Shown here piece by piece: positions 35,811 to 48,484 of a stretch of 64,000 bases of DNA. Both the position numbers and the translations under genes were made by a program. Position 1 is the stretch's first letter; every line of letters starts with the position of its first letter. A model generated the notes under the pieces. It ran no database searches and had not been told where the DNA came from. It saw only the letters and a program-made list of their open reading frames with translations. This stretch comes from Hyphomicrobiales bacterium (GTDB taxonomy: Bacteria > Pseudomonadota > Alphaproteobacteria > Rhizobiales > Xanthobacteraceae): contig JAFKKM010000020.1 of the NCBI GenBank assembly GCA_017305555.1, positions 1-64,000 of the forward strand, given 5' to 3'.

Positions 35811-35878
35811 CGTCATTGCGAGGAGCGTAGCGACGAAACAATCCGGATTCTCGAAATAAGACTGGATTGCTTCGCGGG
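35811..35878. repeat. Partial palindromic repeat, family D
   Basis: CGTCATTGCGAGGAGCGTAG, then CGACGAAACAATCC, and later CTGGATTGCTTCG. This is the left arm and part of the right arm of the CGTCATTGCGAG-type element common in this family; the closing CGCAATGACG arm is missing. Confidence 0.6.
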
Positions 35879-35994
35879 GCCTGTACTCGGACAGCGCAGA
35901 GCGCAGATCGAGTACCACAATGACGATCAACCGCAGTTCGTCTGCGACAAGCCCTCAATCGCGCCTGCCGCATTTCCGATTTAACGATGAGGTG

Positions 35995-38877
35995 CTACTC
36001 CGCGGCCTGCGCGTAGTCCTCGATCGGCGGGCACGAGCACACCAGGTTGCGGTCGCCATAGACATTGTCGACGCGGCCGACCGGCGACCAGTATTTGTCG
36101 GTGCGCGAGATGCCGGCCGGGAAGCAGCCGTCGGCGCGCGAATAGGGCCGGTCCCAGTTGTCGTCGGCGATGTCATGCACGGTGTGCGGCGCGTGGCGCA
36201 GCGGCGAGGCCTCGATTGTCCAGCGCCCGGCTTCAACTTCGGCGATCTCGTGCCGGATCGCGATCATCGCCTCGACGAAGCGATCAATCTCGGCCTTGGA
36301 TTCGGACTCGGTCGGCTCGATCATCAGCGTTCCCGCCACCGGGAAGCTCATAGTCGGGGCATGGAAGCCGTAATCGATCAGCCGCTTGGCGATGTCGTCG
36401 ACGGTGACGCCGCAACTGGTCTTCAGCGCACGCGGGTCGATGATGCATTCATGCGCGACCCGGCCGCTGACACTGCGATAGAGCACCGGGAAGTGCGGCT
36501 CCAGCCGGTCAGCGATGTAATTGGCGTTGAGGATCGCGACTTCGGTCGCCCGCGTCAGCCCTTCGCCGCCCATCATCAGGATGTAGAGATACGAGATGGT
36601 GAGGATCGACGCTGAGCCGAACGGCGCCGCTGCCACCGGACCGACTGGCGCGGTGCCGCCGTCGAGCGCCGGATGGCCGGGCAGGAACGGCTTCAGATGT
36701 GCCTTGACGCCGATAGGGCCCATGCCGGGGCCGCCACCGCCATGTGGAATGCAGAAGGTCTTGTGCAGGTTGAGGTGGCTGACGTCGGCGCCGTATTCGC
36801 CGGGGCGGGAGAGGCCGACCTGGGCGTTGAGGTTGGCGCCGTCGAGATAAACCTGCCCGCCGTGGCTGTGGACGATGTCGCAGATCTCGCGGATCTTCTT
36901 CTCGAACACGCCGTGGGTGGACGGATAGGTGATCATCACCGCGGCGAGGCGGTCGGCATGCTGCTCGGCTTTCGCGCGTAGGTCGTCGACCGAGACGTTG
37001 CCGTGCTTGTCGCAGGCCACCACCACGACTTCCATGCCGACCATCGCGGCGGAGGCGGGGTTGGTGCCGTGCGCCGACGACGGGATCAGGCAGACTTTGC
37101 GGTGGCTCTCGCCGCGCGCGGCGTGATAGCCGCGGATCGCCAGCAACCCTGCATATTCGCCCTGTGCGCCGGAGTTCGGCTGCAACGACACCGCGTCGTA
37201 GCCGGTGATGTCCACCAGCCACTTCTCGAGTTGTGCGAACAGTTGATGATAGCCCGCCGCTTGCTCTCGCGGTGCGAACGGATGCAGCGCGCCGAAGGCC
37301 GGCCAGGTGAGCGGCATCATTTCGGTGGTGGCGTTGAGTTTCATGGTGCAGGAGCCGAGCGGAATCATCGCGCGGTCGAGCGCGAGGTCGCGGTCGGCGA
37401 GCTTGCGCATGTAGCGCAGCAGTTCGGTTTCCGAGCGATGCGCGTGAAACACCGGATGGGTCAGATAGGCGCTGGTGCGCAGCAGGCCCTGCGGCAGCGC
37501 CGCGTCCGCGTGCGCATCGAGATCGGCATAAGCGAGATCGCCGCCGAACGCCTGCCACACCGCTTCGACGATGGCGGGTGTGGTGGTCTCGTCCAGCGCG
37601 ATGCCGATCTTACTGCCGTCGCGGCGCAGGTTGATGCGTGCGGCCAACGCGCGAGCGACGATGGCGTCGGCCTTCGTGCCGGCATCGATGGCGATGGTGT
37701 CGAAGAAATTTTCGCTCAGCGGCGCGAAGCCAAGCTTGCGCAAGCCTGCTGCCAGCACGGCAGCACGGCGATGCACGGTGCGCGCAATTTGCGCCAGTCC
37801 TTCGGGACCGTGATAGGTCGCGTACATCGCGGCGATCACCGCCAGCAGCACCTGCGCGGTGCAGATGTTGGAGGTGGCTTTCTCGCGGCGGATATGCTGT
37901 TCGCGCGTCTGCAAGGCGAGGCGATAGGCGGGCGCGCCGCGCGCATCGACCGAGAGGCCGACGAGGCGGCCGGGAATGGCGCGCTTCAGGCCGTCACGCA
38001 CCGCCATGTAGGCAGCGTGCGGGCCGCCATAGCCCATCGGCACGCCGAAGCGTTGCGCCGAACCGATGGCGATGTCGGCGCCGAGATCGCCGGGCGAGGC
38101 CAGCAGCGTCAGCGCCAGCAGATCGGCGGCGACGATGGCGAGGCCGCCTTGCGCGTGCACGGCCTCGATGGCGGGGCGCAGATCACGCACCGTGCCGGAC
38201 GTGCCGGGATATTGCAGCAGCGCGCCGACCACCGATTTGTGTTCGAGGTCGCGTAGCGGATCGCCGACCACGATGGTCCAGCCGAGCGGTTCGGCGCGGG
38301 TGCGCAGCACTGCGAGCGTCTGCGGATGCACCTCATGATCGACGAAAAACGCAGCAACCTCGTTCTTGTTGTTGCCGTGCGCGGCGCGCTCGGCAATCGC
38401 CATCGCTTCGGCGGCGGCGGTGCCTTCATCGAGTAATGAGGCGTTGGCGACGTCGAGCCCGGTCAGGTCGCAGATCATGGTCTGGAAGTTGAACAGCGCT
38501 TCCAGCCGGCCCTGGCTGATCTCCGGCTGATACGGGGTGTAGGCCGTGTACCACGCGGGGTTTTCGAGGATGTTGCGCTGGATCACCGCCGGCAGGACGG
38601 TGCCGCTGTAGCCTTGCCCGATCAGCGAGGTGAACACCTGGTTCTTCGCGGCGATCTCGCCGATATGCGCGAGCGCCTCGGTCTCGCTCAACGCGCGGCC
38701 GAGATCGAGCGGCGCGCGCTGACGGATATCCGCTGGCAGCGTTTCGTCCATCAGCGCCGTCAGGCTGGCTGCGCCGACAGTCGAGAGCATCGCGTCGATG
38801 TCGCGCGGCGAGGGGCCGATGTGGCGGCGGACGAATGTGGTGGCCGGCTCAGTGGCGATCGCGGTGGGCTTGGTCAT
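35995..38877 (-). CDS. gcvP: Glycine dehydrogenase (decarboxylating), P protein
   Basis: A 960-residue PLP enzyme that decarboxylates glycine and passes the aminomethyl group to GcvH. It is the fused, long form with both homologous halves. It starts [19 protein letters not shown]. The PLP lysine lies in [18 protein letters not shown]. The C-terminal part ([19 protein letters not shown]) is typical. It is the last gene of gcvT-gcvH-gcvP, and a family C repeat separates it from gcvH. Confidence 0.98.
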   Translation of the reverse strand: MTKPTAIATEPATTFVRRHIGPSPRDIDAMLSTVGAASLTALMDETLPADIRQRAPLDLGRALSETEALAHIGEIAAKNQVFTSLIGQGYSGTVLPAVIQRNILENPAWYTAYTPYQPEISQGRLEALFNFQTMICDLTGLDVANASLLDEGTAAAEAMAIAERAAHGNNKNEVAAFFVDHEVHPQTLAVLRTRAEPLGWTIVVGDPLRDLEHKSVVGALLQYPGTSGTVRDLRPAIEAVHAQGGLAIVAADLLALTLLASPGDLGADIAIGSAQRFGVPMGYGGPHAAYMAVRDGLKRAIPGRLVGLSVDARGAPAYRLALQTREQHIRREKATSNICTAQVLLAVIAAMYATYHGPEGLAQIARTVHRRAAVLAAGLRKLGFAPLSENFFDTIAIDAGTKADAIVARALAARINLRRDGSKIGIALDETTTPAIVEAVWQAFGGDLAYADLDAHADAALPQGLLRTSAYLTHPVFHAHRSETELLRYMRKLADRDLALDRAMIPLGSCTMKLNATTEMMPLTWPAFGALHPFAPREQAAGYHQLFAQLEKWLVDITGYDAVSLQPNSGAQGEYAGLLAIRGYHAARGESHRKVCLIPSSAHGTNPASAAMVGMEVVVVACDKHGNVSVDDLRAKAEQHADRLAAVMITYPSTHGVFEKKIREICDIVHSHGGQVYLDGANLNAQVGLSRPGEYGADVSHLNLHKTFCIPHGGGGPGMGPIGVKAHLKPFLPGHPALDGGTAPVGPVAAAPFGSASILTISYLYILMMGGEGLTRATEVAILNANYIADRLEPHFPVLYRSVSGRVAHECIIDPRALKTSCGVTVDDIAKRLIDYGFHAPTMSFPVAGTLMIEPTESESKAEIDRFVEAMIAIRHEIAEVEAGRWTIEASPLRHAPHTVHDIADDNWDRPYSRADGCFPAGISRTDKYWSPVGRVDNVYGDRNLVCSCPPIEDYAQAAE

Positions 38878-38894
38878 CGCATCATCATCCTCAT

Positions 38895-38953
38895 GGCGTT
38901 TTCGAGCGAAGTGGAAGCCGGTTCGCGTGAAGAAAACGCGTCAAAACAAAGCG
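38895..38953 (-). repeat. Repeat family C, copy 2
   Basis: On the plus strand it reads GCGTTTTCGAGCGAAGTGGA, then AGCCGGTTCGCGTGAAGAAA and ACGCGTCAAAACAAA. It occupies almost the whole 78 bp gap between gcvH and gcvP. It is the reverse-oriented partner of the copies at 30453 and 50073. Confidence 0.8.
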
Positions 38954-38955
38954 TG

Positions 38956-39327
38956 TTACGCGGTGTGCTTCTCGTAGGCGTCCGCATCCATCAGGCCGTC
39001 GAGTTCGCTCTTGTCGGCGATCTTGACCTTGAACAGCCACGCCTTGTCGGCGGCGTCGGAATTCACCAGCGTCGGATCGCCGGTTACCGCGTCGTTGACC
39101 TCGACAACTTCGCCGGTAATCGGCGCATAGACGTCGGACGCCGCCTTGACGGATTCGACGACGGCGGCGGCCTCGGCTTTCTTCAACTGGCGACCGAGTT
39201 TCGGCAGTTCGACGAACACCACGTCGCCGAGCTGCGACTGTGCGTAGTCGGTGATACCGACGGTAGCGACGTCGCCGTCGATGCGGAGCCATTCATGGTC
39301 GGCGGTGTAGAGAGTAGGCATGGTCAA
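38956..39327 (-). CDS. gcvH: Glycine cleavage system H protein
   Basis: A 123-residue lipoyl carrier that moves the aminomethyl intermediate between GcvP, GcvT and the lipoamide dehydrogenase. It begins [19 protein letters not shown]. The lipoyl lysine is in [19 protein letters not shown], the family signature. It starts 3 bp after the gcvT stop codon, so translation is probably coupled. Confidence 0.97.
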   Translation of the reverse strand: MTMPTLYTADHEWLRIDGDVATVGITDYAQSQLGDVVFVELPKLGRQLKKAEAAAVVESVKAASDVYAPITGEVVEVNDAVTGDPTLVNSDAADKAWLFKVKIADKSELDGLMDADAYEKHTA

Positions 39328-39330
39328 TCC

Positions 39331-40482
39331 TCAACGCTGATAGCTGTGGGGGACGAAGGGTAAGGTGGTGACAGTCAGGGGCAGGCGCTGGCCGCGGACT
39401 TCCGCGAACACGCGCGTGCCGGCCGCGCCATGTGAGATCGGCAGATATCCCATCGCGATCGGGCCGTTCAGGCTCGGCCCGAAGCCGCCGGAGGTCACGC
39501 TGCCGATCGCCTCGCGGGCTTCGGCGTCGACGTAGAGCGCCGCACCGTCGCGCACCGGGGCGCGGCCCTCGGGCTTGAGGCCGACTCGCTTGCGCGCCAC
39601 GCCGTTGTCGATCTGAGCCAGAATGGCGGTCGCACCGGGAAAGCCGCCCGCGCGCGCGCCGCCGTTGCGGCGGCTCTTCTGGATCGACCACACCAGATCG
39701 CCCTCGACCGGTGTGGTCGTGGTGTCGATGTCGTGGCCATAGAGGCAGAGCCCAGCCTCGAGCCGCAGGCTGTCGCGGGCCCCGAGGCCGATCGGCGCCA
39801 CTGCGGCATCCGCGAGCAGCGCGTTAGCAAATGCCTCGGCGTCGGCCGTCGGCACCGAAATCTCAAAACCGTCCTCGCCGGTGTAGCCCGAGCGCGAGAC
39901 GAAGCAGTCGAGCCCCATCACCTTGCGCGGTCCCGCATCCATGAAGCGCATCTGCGCGACGTCGGCCCCGAGCCGGGTCAACACCTCGGCGGCCTTCGGC
40001 CCCTGCAAGGCAAGCAGGGCGCGATCCGCCAGGACCTCGATGACGCAGTCGCCGGATAACTCCTTGCGCAGCAGCGCCTCGTCCTCGGTCTTGCAGGCGG
40101 CGTTGACCACCAGGAACAGGTGATCGCCGAAATTCGCTACCATCAGGTCGTCGAGGATGCCGCCGGCGGCATTGGTGAACTGGGCATAGCGCTGGCGGCC
40201 CTGCGGAACCGCGACGATGTCCTGCGGCACCAGTCGTTCGAGGGCAATGGCAGCGTCTTCCACCTTCCCGGACTTCGGCCGCAGGGCGATCTGGCCCATG
40301 TGGGAGACGTCGAATAGCCCGGCGCTGGCGCGGGTGTGCAGGTGTTCCTTGAGCACGCCCATGGGGTATTGTACCGGCATGTCGTAGCCGGCGAAGGGCA
40401 CCATCTTGCCGCCGCGCGCCAGATGCAGCGCGTGCAGCGGAGTTCGGCTCAAGGGGGGAGACGCGGTGTCGTGTGCATCCAT
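39331..40482 (-). CDS. gcvT: Aminomethyltransferase, T protein
   Basis: A 383-residue tetrahydrofolate-dependent enzyme that releases ammonia and makes 5,10-methylene-THF. It has HALHLARGGKMVPFAGYDMP, FDVSHMGQI with its conserved DVSHMGQ motif, and SRSGYTGEDGFEIS. The ATG at 40482 (MDAHDTASPP) has GGAG upstream. The frame is open to 40860, but that stretch is the glycine riboswitch and is not translated. It is the first gene of the operon. Confidence 0.97.
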   Translation of the reverse strand: MDAHDTASPPLSRTPLHALHLARGGKMVPFAGYDMPVQYPMGVLKEHLHTRASAGLFDVSHMGQIALRPKSGKVEDAAIALERLVPQDIVAVPQGRQRYAQFTNAAGGILDDLMVANFGDHLFLVVNAACKTEDEALLRKELSGDCVIEVLADRALLALQGPKAAEVLTRLGADVAQMRFMDAGPRKVMGLDCFVSRSGYTGEDGFEISVPTADAEAFANALLADAAVAPIGLGARDSLRLEAGLCLYGHDIDTTTTPVEGDLVWSIQKSRRNGGARAGGFPGATAILAQIDNGVARKRVGLKPEGRAPVRDGAALYVDAEAREAIGSVTSGGFGPSLNGPIAMGYLPISHGAAGTRVFAEVRGQRLPLTVTTLPFVPHSYQR

Positions 40483-40936
40483 CGCGATAAGGCTCCTCTG
40501 GTTCCGGGAGTTCCCGGAAGCGCTGTCGAAGCCCCATCTGTCGCTGTGCCTGAGAGTATTATCCCGTCGGCGGACGCTCCCGGCGCAACGGCCGTCACGT
40601 CTCTTTCCAGATGCAGTCCAGATCACACGGTCCTTTTGCCTGAGAGTTTCCTGGGGCGGTTGCTCCTTCGGCGCCGGCAGCCTTTGATTAAAAGCTGCCA
40701 GTCTCTCCCGACGTGATCGGTCGTCGTCAGGGGAACACCCAAAACACGGCTTCCCTAAGGCTGTCAACTCGGCCGGATGCGCTATCAACGGGGTTATCGC
40801 CGGGCTTGATGGCGGGGCTGCAACCCTCTGATCGGGAGCCCATTTTCTGGACAGCGCCAATCCCTCCGTCTAAAAGCGGGGCGCTGGTTAAAGCCGGCGG
40901 GCAGCATCCGGAAAGCGAAAGCGCGATAGGTCCAAG
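40483..40936. other. 454 bp divergent region gcvT/alaS
   Basis: The gcvT side is filled by the tandem glycine riboswitch. The rest must carry both promoters. GGGGCGCTGG near 40880 and CCAGCGCC are not arranged as a clear hairpin. I see no T-box-like leader before alaS. Confidence 0.5.
40532..40715 (-). ncRNA. Tandem glycine riboswitch
   Basis: On the minus strand, two glycine aptamers follow each other. The first runs from GGGAGAGACTGGCAGC through CGCCGAAGGAGCAACC to AAACTCTCAGGCAAAAGGAC. The second runs from GGAAAGAGACGTGACGGCC through GCGCCGGGAGCG to ATACTCTCAGGCACAGCGAC. The repeated ACTCTCAGGCA element is diagnostic. It ends about 50 bp before the gcvT start and should turn on gcvTHP when glycine is abundant. 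Confidence 0.95.
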
Positions 40937-43618
<2,682 letters not shown>

Positions 43619-43629
43619 TCCAAGATCGA

Positions 43630-43658
43630 AAGCGTCCCGGGTGTATGCCGGGACGCTT
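43630..43658. terminator. Bidirectional terminator alaS / universal stress protein
   Basis: AAGCGTCCCGG and CCGGGACGCTT form a perfect 11 bp stem around a 7-base loop. It lies 11 bp after the alaS stop codon and 8 bp from the stop codon of the opposing gene. T-runs are short on both sides (TTGATTGTT). Confidence 0.75.
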
Positions 43659-43666
43659 GATTGTTA

Positions 43667-44497
43667 TCACCGCGACAGGAACGCCGGCACCGTCATCGAT
43701 CGCAGGATGTTGCGCGTGACGCCGCCGAGGACGAATTCGCGCAAGCGCGAGTGGCCGTAGCCACCCATCACGATCAGATCCGCCGATCTGTCGGCGGCGT
43801 GCGACAGGATCACGTCGGCGATGCTGCGATCCGGCACCGATACGGTTTCGATTTCGATTTGAACGTCGTGCCGCGCCAGATGATTGGCGATCTCCATGCC
43901 GCGGATTTCGCGATGGGAGGTCTCGTCCTTGCCGCTTGTGACATTGAGGATTTCGACGGTACCTGCGCGTTTAAGGAACGGCAGAGCATCATTCACCGCC
44001 CGCGCGGCGGGCGCGCCGCCGTCCCAGCAGCACAACACCCGATCCAGCTTGAGACCTTCGGTCTGAATGTAGGGCACCACGATCGCCGGCCGTCCGGTGT
44101 TGAATAGCGCGGCCTCGATGATCAGGCTGTTGTCGGGCCCTTCATCGTCGGTCTGGCGCAGGATGCTGAGATCGTAATGCCGCGCAAACGACGCGAAGGT
44201 GTCCGCCGCGCCGAAGCCGGTGTCGAGTACCAGATGATCCGAGATGGAAATTCCGCTGCGCCCGGCGACGGCGTGGAAACGCGTCAGCGCGGTGCGCGCC
44301 GCCTGTTCGCTTTGAGCGAGGATGTCGGCGACCACGCTGCCGGGGACGCCGGCCATGCCGTAATCGGGCAAGCCGGCAAGATTGCCATAGGCCACGCCAG
44401 CGAGATGAGCATTGAAGGTCTCGGCGACGGAGACGGCGAAGCCGAGTGCTTGGTCGTGCGCCTTATCATGCTCCAGTTTGACGATTAGGTCTTTCAT
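43667..44497 (-). CDS. Universal stress protein, tandem-domain
   Basis: A 276-residue cytoplasmic protein with two Usp folds. The N-terminal one is divergent (MKDLIVKLEHDKAHDQALGF). The C-terminal one keeps the ATP-binding motif GGYGHSRLREFVLGGVTRNI (the G-x2-G-x9-G type). Such proteins appear under starvation, respiratory or oxidative stress. The ATG at 44497 gives the expected start; an upstream frame to 44566 adds unrelated residues. Confidence 0.9.
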   Translation of the reverse strand: MKDLIVKLEHDKAHDQALGFAVSVAETFNAHLAGVAYGNLAGLPDYGMAGVPGSVVADILAQSEQAARTALTRFHAVAGRSGISISDHLVLDTGFGAADTFASFARHYDLSILRQTDDEGPDNSLIIEAALFNTGRPAIVVPYIQTEGLKLDRVLCCWDGGAPAARAVNDALPFLKRAGTVEILNVTSGKDETSHREIRGMEIANHLARHDVQIEIETVSVPDRSIADVILSHAADRSADLIVMGGYGHSRLREFVLGGVTRNILRSMTVPAFLSR

Positions 44498-44751
44498 GGC
44501 TGACACTCCTCGATGACGATGGCACAACTTAATGTGGCGTCGCGAACGGAATTTGCGACTCCGCAATCGACGGCGGGATTTCCGGAGCGTGCGACATCAG
44601 CGCGCATCCGCACGAACGGAGATATCTGGCCTGCATCGGCTTCACGATTCCGTGCGTGTGTAACGATCTCATGACGTCGTGGTGCCGCGGTGCGGCGATG
44701 GGTAGCCAAATGCCCGCTGGTATCTCGCTCGCGTCCGCAGCAAAATGCCCC

Positions 44752-46497
44752 GTGCATCATAATACCCCATTGATTTCCACGGTCGTGGTCGGCCTCGTGC
44801 TGGCGTTTGTTCTTGGCGCGCTGGTCCAGCGCGTGCGGGTCTCGCCGTTGGTGGGTTATCTGCTTGCCGGCGTGGTGATGGGCCCGTTCACGCCGGGCTT
44901 CGTCGCCGATCAGAACATTGCCAACGAACTCGCCGAAATCGGCATCATTCTGCTGATGTTCGGCGTCGGCCTGCATTTCTCGCTGAAGGACCTGTGGTCG
45001 GTGCGAGCCATCGCGGTGCCGGGCGCTGTCGTGCAGATATCCGCCGCCACTGTGATGGGCTGGGCATTGGGCTGGGCGCTGGGCTGGAGCACCGGCAAGG
45101 GCATCATGTTCGGCCTCGCGCTCTCGACCGCGTCCACCGTGGTGCTGCTGCGCGCCATGCAGGAGCGGCGGCTGATCGACACCGAGCGTGGCCGCATCGC
45201 TGTCGGCTGGCTGATCGTCGAGGACGTCGCCATGGTGCTGACGCTGGTGCTGCTGCCGGCGCTGGCAGGCTTGATGAACGACGATGCGGCAAGCAACTTC
45301 GATTTCTCGGCGCTGGCTTGGCCGATCGCGATGACGCTCGGCAAGGTCGCGGCCTTCGTGGTGTTCATGCTGGTGGTGGGGCGGCGGGTGATCCCGTGGA
45401 TCCTGCATTATGTCGCGCACACCGGTTCGCGCGAATTGTTTCGGCTGGCGGTATTCGCGATTTCACTCGGCGTCGCCTTCGGCGCGGCGATCCTGTTTGA
45501 TGTGTCGTTCGCGCTCGGCGCCTTCTTCGCCGGCATGATCCTGAGCGAATCCGAACTGAGCCAGCGCGCCGCCAACGAGACGCTGCCGCTGCGCGACGCA
45601 TTCGCGGTGCTGTTCTTCGTCTCGGTCGGGATGTTGTTCGATCCCGCCATTATCGTGAAGGAGCCGCTGCCGCTGCTGGCGACGCTGTTCATTATCCTGT
45701 TCGGCAAATCGCTGGCAGCGTTCGCCATCGTGCGGCTGTTCGGGCATCCGATCTCGACGGCGCTGACGATTTCCGCGAGCCTGGCGCAGATCGGCGAATT
45801 CTCCTTCATCCTCGTGACGCTCGGTGTCAGCCTATCGCTGATGACCGATCGCGGGCGCGATCTGGTATTGGCCGGTGCCATCATCTCGATCATGCTCAAC
45901 CCGCTGTGGTTCGCGCTGCTGGATCGCTTCCTGGCGAAGCGGGAAGCGGCCAAGTCGACGGCGGAGACGATCGGCGCGGAACCCGCGGTCGCCGATGAAG
46001 GCACCGCCACGCGCGAACCGCTGCCGGTGTCGCCGTTGACCGGTCATGTGGTGCTGGTCGGGCATGGCCGAGTCGGCAGCGTGGTCAGCGCGGCGCTGCG
46101 GCAGGCCGGCACGCCGGTGCTGGTGATCGAAGATAATCCCGGCATCATCGAGCGGTTGCGGGAGCAGGGGATCGAGATCATCAGCGGCAATGCTGCCGCA
46201 CCCGACATGCTGCAAGCCGCCAATGTTGGCGCCGCGCGCGGTCTGCTGGTGGCAATCCCGGATGCGTTTGAGGGCGGCCAGATCGTCGCCAAGGCGCGCG
46301 GCATCAGCGCGACTTTGCCGATCATCGCGCGCGCCCATTCCGAGGAGGAGATCGCGCACCTCAAGCATCACGGCGCGACGTCGGTGATCATGGGTGAGCA
46401 GGAAATCGCCAAGGCGATGTTGGCGCAGATCGCAGGCAGCGTCGCGGCTGCGCTTCAGCCCAAACCGACGGAAGGCAGCCAACCGTCGGCGGCGTGA
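44752..46497 (+). CDS. ybaL: CPA2-family cation:proton antiporter with TrkA-N domain (YbaL-like)
   Basis: About 581 residues: a Na/H-exchanger-type membrane domain of 12-13 helices (about 1-390) and a C-terminal RCK/TrkA-N nucleotide-binding domain (GHVVLVGHGRVGSVVSAALR). The segment SPLVGYLLAGVVMGPFTPGF with GIILLMFGVGLHFSLKDL is characteristic of YbaL/KefB. The start is uncertain. A GTG at 44752 gives the family-typical VHHNTPLISTVVVGLVLAF; ATGs at 44698 and 44710 and a start at 44656 are in frame. The role is probably K+ or Na+ export coupled to proton entry. Confidence 0.9.
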   Translation: MHHNTPLISTVVVGLVLAFVLGALVQRVRVSPLVGYLLAGVVMGPFTPGFVADQNIANELAEIGIILLMFGVGLHFSLKDLWSVRAIAVPGAVVQISAATVMGWALGWALGWSTGKGIMFGLALSTASTVVLLRAMQERRLIDTERGRIAVGWLIVEDVAMVLTLVLLPALAGLMNDDAASNFDFSALAWPIAMTLGKVAAFVVFMLVVGRRVIPWILHYVAHTGSRELFRLAVFAISLGVAFGAAILFDVSFALGAFFAGMILSESELSQRAANETLPLRDAFAVLFFVSVGMLFDPAIIVKEPLPLLATLFIILFGKSLAAFAIVRLFGHPISTALTISASLAQIGEFSFILVTLGVSLSLMTDRGRDLVLAGAIISIMLNPLWFALLDRFLAKREAAKSTAETIGAEPAVADEGTATREPLPVSPLTGHVVLVGHGRVGSVVSAALRQAGTPVLVIEDNPGIIERLREQGIEIISGNAAAPDMLQAANVGAARGLLVAIPDAFEGGQIVAKARGISATLPIIARAHSEEEIAHLKHHGATSVIMGEQEIAKAMLAQIAGSVAAALQPKPTEGSQPSAA

Positions 46498-46500
46498 GCG

Positions 46501-46938
46501 TCAGGCGGTTCGCGGGATATCGCTACCGAGCAACTCCCGCGTCGCCGTTGAAATCGGCACCGGGCGGTGCGTGGTCTGATCGGTATTGACCCAGACGATT
46601 TCGCCAGTCGCCAACAGGTCGCTTTCGTCCTTGCGGAAGATCGCGAGTTCGAACGTCATGCTCGAGTTGCCGATCTTAGCGACGCGCGCCCCGACGTCGA
46701 GGTCCCAATCGAAGCGGATGGGCGCCTTGTATTCGACCACCGCCTTCACGACGTGAAAATCGACGCCGGACTTCTGCGCGTCGGCGTATTGGTCGTAGCC
46801 CAACGCACGGAAGAATTCCGTGATGGCGGTGTCGTAATAGGTGAGGTAGTGCGCGTTGAACAGCACGCCCTGGCCGTCGATCTCGGAATAGCGCACCCGG
46901 AACGGATGGAAGAAACGAAACTGGTCGCGTGTCGTCAT
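46501..46938 (-). CDS. YbgC-type acyl-CoA thioesterase
   Basis: A 145-residue hot-dog protein of the 4-hydroxybenzoyl-CoA thioesterase/YbgC class. The motif RVRYSEIDGQGVLFNAHYLTY keeps the catalytic Asp/Glu region and the conserved Asn-x-His-Tyr. Substrates of the class are short-chain or aromatic acyl-CoAs. It lies downstream of icd on the same strand, with the icd terminator in between, so it may have its own promoter. Confidence 0.9.
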   Translation of the reverse strand: MTTRDQFRFFHPFRVRYSEIDGQGVLFNAHYLTYYDTAITEFFRALGYDQYADAQKSGVDFHVVKAVVEYKAPIRFDWDLDVGARVAKIGNSSMTFELAIFRKDESDLLATGEIVWVNTDQTTHRPVPISTATRELLGSDIPRTA

Positions 46939-46978
46939 GGCCGTGCCATCTCTTTCTTTGGTTCGGACCGCTCATGCA

Positions 46979-47010
46979 AAAGGGTGGCACGGATTTCCGC
47001 GCCACCCTTT
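46979..47010 (-). terminator. Terminator after icd
   Basis: AAAGGGTGGC and GCCACCCTTT pair around a 12-base loop. On the minus strand the stem is followed by TTTGC. It lies 21 bp after the icd stop codon. Confidence 0.82.
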
Positions 47011-47030
47011 GTCGTGAAGGACTGCTGCCG

Positions 47031-48248
47031 TTATGCCGGGGTCATCGCGGCGGTAAGGTTCGCCGCAACCTTGTCGAGGAAGCCGGTGGTGGACAGCCAG
47101 CGCTGGTCGGCGCCGACGAGAAGCGCGAGGTCCTTGGTCATGAAGCCGGACTCGACGGTCTCGACGCAGACCCGCTCCAGAGTCTTGGCGAACCTCGCCA
47201 GTTCCTCGTTGTTGTCGAGCTTGGCGCGATGCGAGAGGCCCTGCGTCCACGCGAAGATCGACGCGATGGAGTTGGTGGAGGTTTCCTTGCCCTTCTGGTG
47301 CTCGCGATAGTGGCGGGTGACGGTGCCGTGGGCGGCTTCGGCTTCCACCGTCTTGCCGTCCGGCGTCAGCAGCACCGAGGTCATCAGGCCGAGCGAGCCG
47401 TAGCCCTGCGCCACGGTGTCGGACTGCACGTCGCCGTCGTAGTTCTTGCAGGCCCAGACGTAACCGCCGGACCACTTCAGCGCCGAGGCCACCATGTCGT
47501 CAATCAGACGATGTTCGTAGGTCAGGCCCTTGGCCTCGAAGTCCTTCTTGAACTCGGCCTCGTAGAGTTCCTGGAAGATATCCTTGAAGCGGCCGTCATA
47601 GACCTTGAGGATGGTGTTCTTGGTCGAGAGATAAACCGGATAGCCGCGCGACAGGCCGTAGTTGAACGAAGCGCGGGCGAAGTCGCGGATGGAATCTTCG
47701 AGATTGTACATGCCCATGGCGACACCGGCGCCCGGGGATTGGAAGACTTCGCGCTCGATCACGGTGCCGTCCTCGCCGACGAACTTCATCGTCAGCGTGC
47801 CCTTGCCGGGAAATTTGAAATCGGTGGCGCGGTACTGATCGCCGAAGGCGTGGCGGCCGATGATGATCGGCTTCGACCAGCCCGGCACAAGGCGCGGCAC
47901 GTTCTTGCAGATGATCGGCTCGCGGAAGATCACGCCGCCGAGGATGTTGCGGATGGTGCCGTTCGGCGACTTCCACATCTGCTTGAGGTTGAATTCCTTC
48001 ACCCGCGCTTCGTCCGGGGTGATGGTGGCGCATTTGACGCCGACGCCGTGCTTCTTGATGGCGTTGGCGGCGTCGACGGTGACCTGATCGTTGGTCTTGT
48101 CGCGGTACTCGATGCCGAGGTCGTAATAGTCAAGGTTCACATCGAGGAAGGGATGGATGAGCTTGTCCTTAATGTATTGCCAGATGATCCGGGTCATCTC
48201 GTCGCCGTCGAGTTCGACGACGGGGTTGGTCACCTTGATTTTCGCCAT
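47031..48248 (-). CDS. icd: NADP-dependent isocitrate dehydrogenase
   Basis: A 405-residue homodimeric enzyme of the eukaryote-like subfamily, which oxidises isocitrate to 2-oxoglutarate and makes [25 protein letters not shown], the substrate region [15 protein letters not shown] and the metal site around [19 protein letters not shown] are typical. [20 protein letters not shown] is the cofactor region of NADP forms. The protein is of normal length. It is preceded by a 236 bp region without recognised features. Confidence 0.97.
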   Translation of the reverse strand: MAKIKVTNPVVELDGDEMTRIIWQYIKDKLIHPFLDVNLDYYDLGIEYRDKTNDQVTVDAANAIKKHGVGVKCATITPDEARVKEFNLKQMWKSPNGTIRNILGGVIFREPIICKNVPRLVPGWSKPIIIGRHAFGDQYRATDFKFPGKGTLTMKFVGEDGTVIEREVFQSPGAGVAMGMYNLEDSIRDFARASFNYGLSRGYPVYLSTKNTILKVYDGRFKDIFQELYEAEFKKDFEAKGLTYEHRLIDDMVASALKWSGGYVWACKNYDGDVQSDTVAQGYGSLGLMTSVLLTPDGKTVEAEAAHGTVTRHYREHQKGKETSTNSIASIFAWTQGLSHRAKLDNNEELARFAKTLERVCVETVESGFMTKDLALLVGADQRWLSTTGFLDKVAANLTAAMTPA

Positions 48249-48484
48249 GGGGAATAGGGCCTTACATTAGAAACGGGATCGGACGGAAGAACCGCGGCGA
48301 GCGGTTCGCAACCGTGGCTATAGCACCCGCTTTCGCAGGCTGGAAGGCGAGGCCGTTTGCGGCTTTGCAGCATATTCGCCGCACGTTTGTGCGCCCGGCG
48401 CGTTTGGCACAGCGGTCTCGCGAGCATGATGCGAGAGGAATTTAGAATAATCGCATAACGCGTTGTTTTGTCGTTGTTTTATTT

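Larger units (their letters stand above)
35622..35994. other. 373 bp region between recA and gcvP
   Basis: Holds an inverted repeat that may end recA (35668-35692) and a partial palindromic repeat (35811-35878). recA and gcvP converge here. I see no coding frame of normal composition. Confidence 0.5.

Noticed and set aside
38614-39363. A plus-strand frame containing [18 protein letters not shown]
   Set aside because: It is antisense to gcvP and gcvH; the peptide comes from the family C repeat and is useful only as evidence for that repeat's coding potential.
40483-40860. An N-terminal extension of gcvT by about 126 codons
   Set aside because: The stretch is the tandem glycine riboswitch and its flanks; the normal gcvT start with a ribosome site is at 40482.
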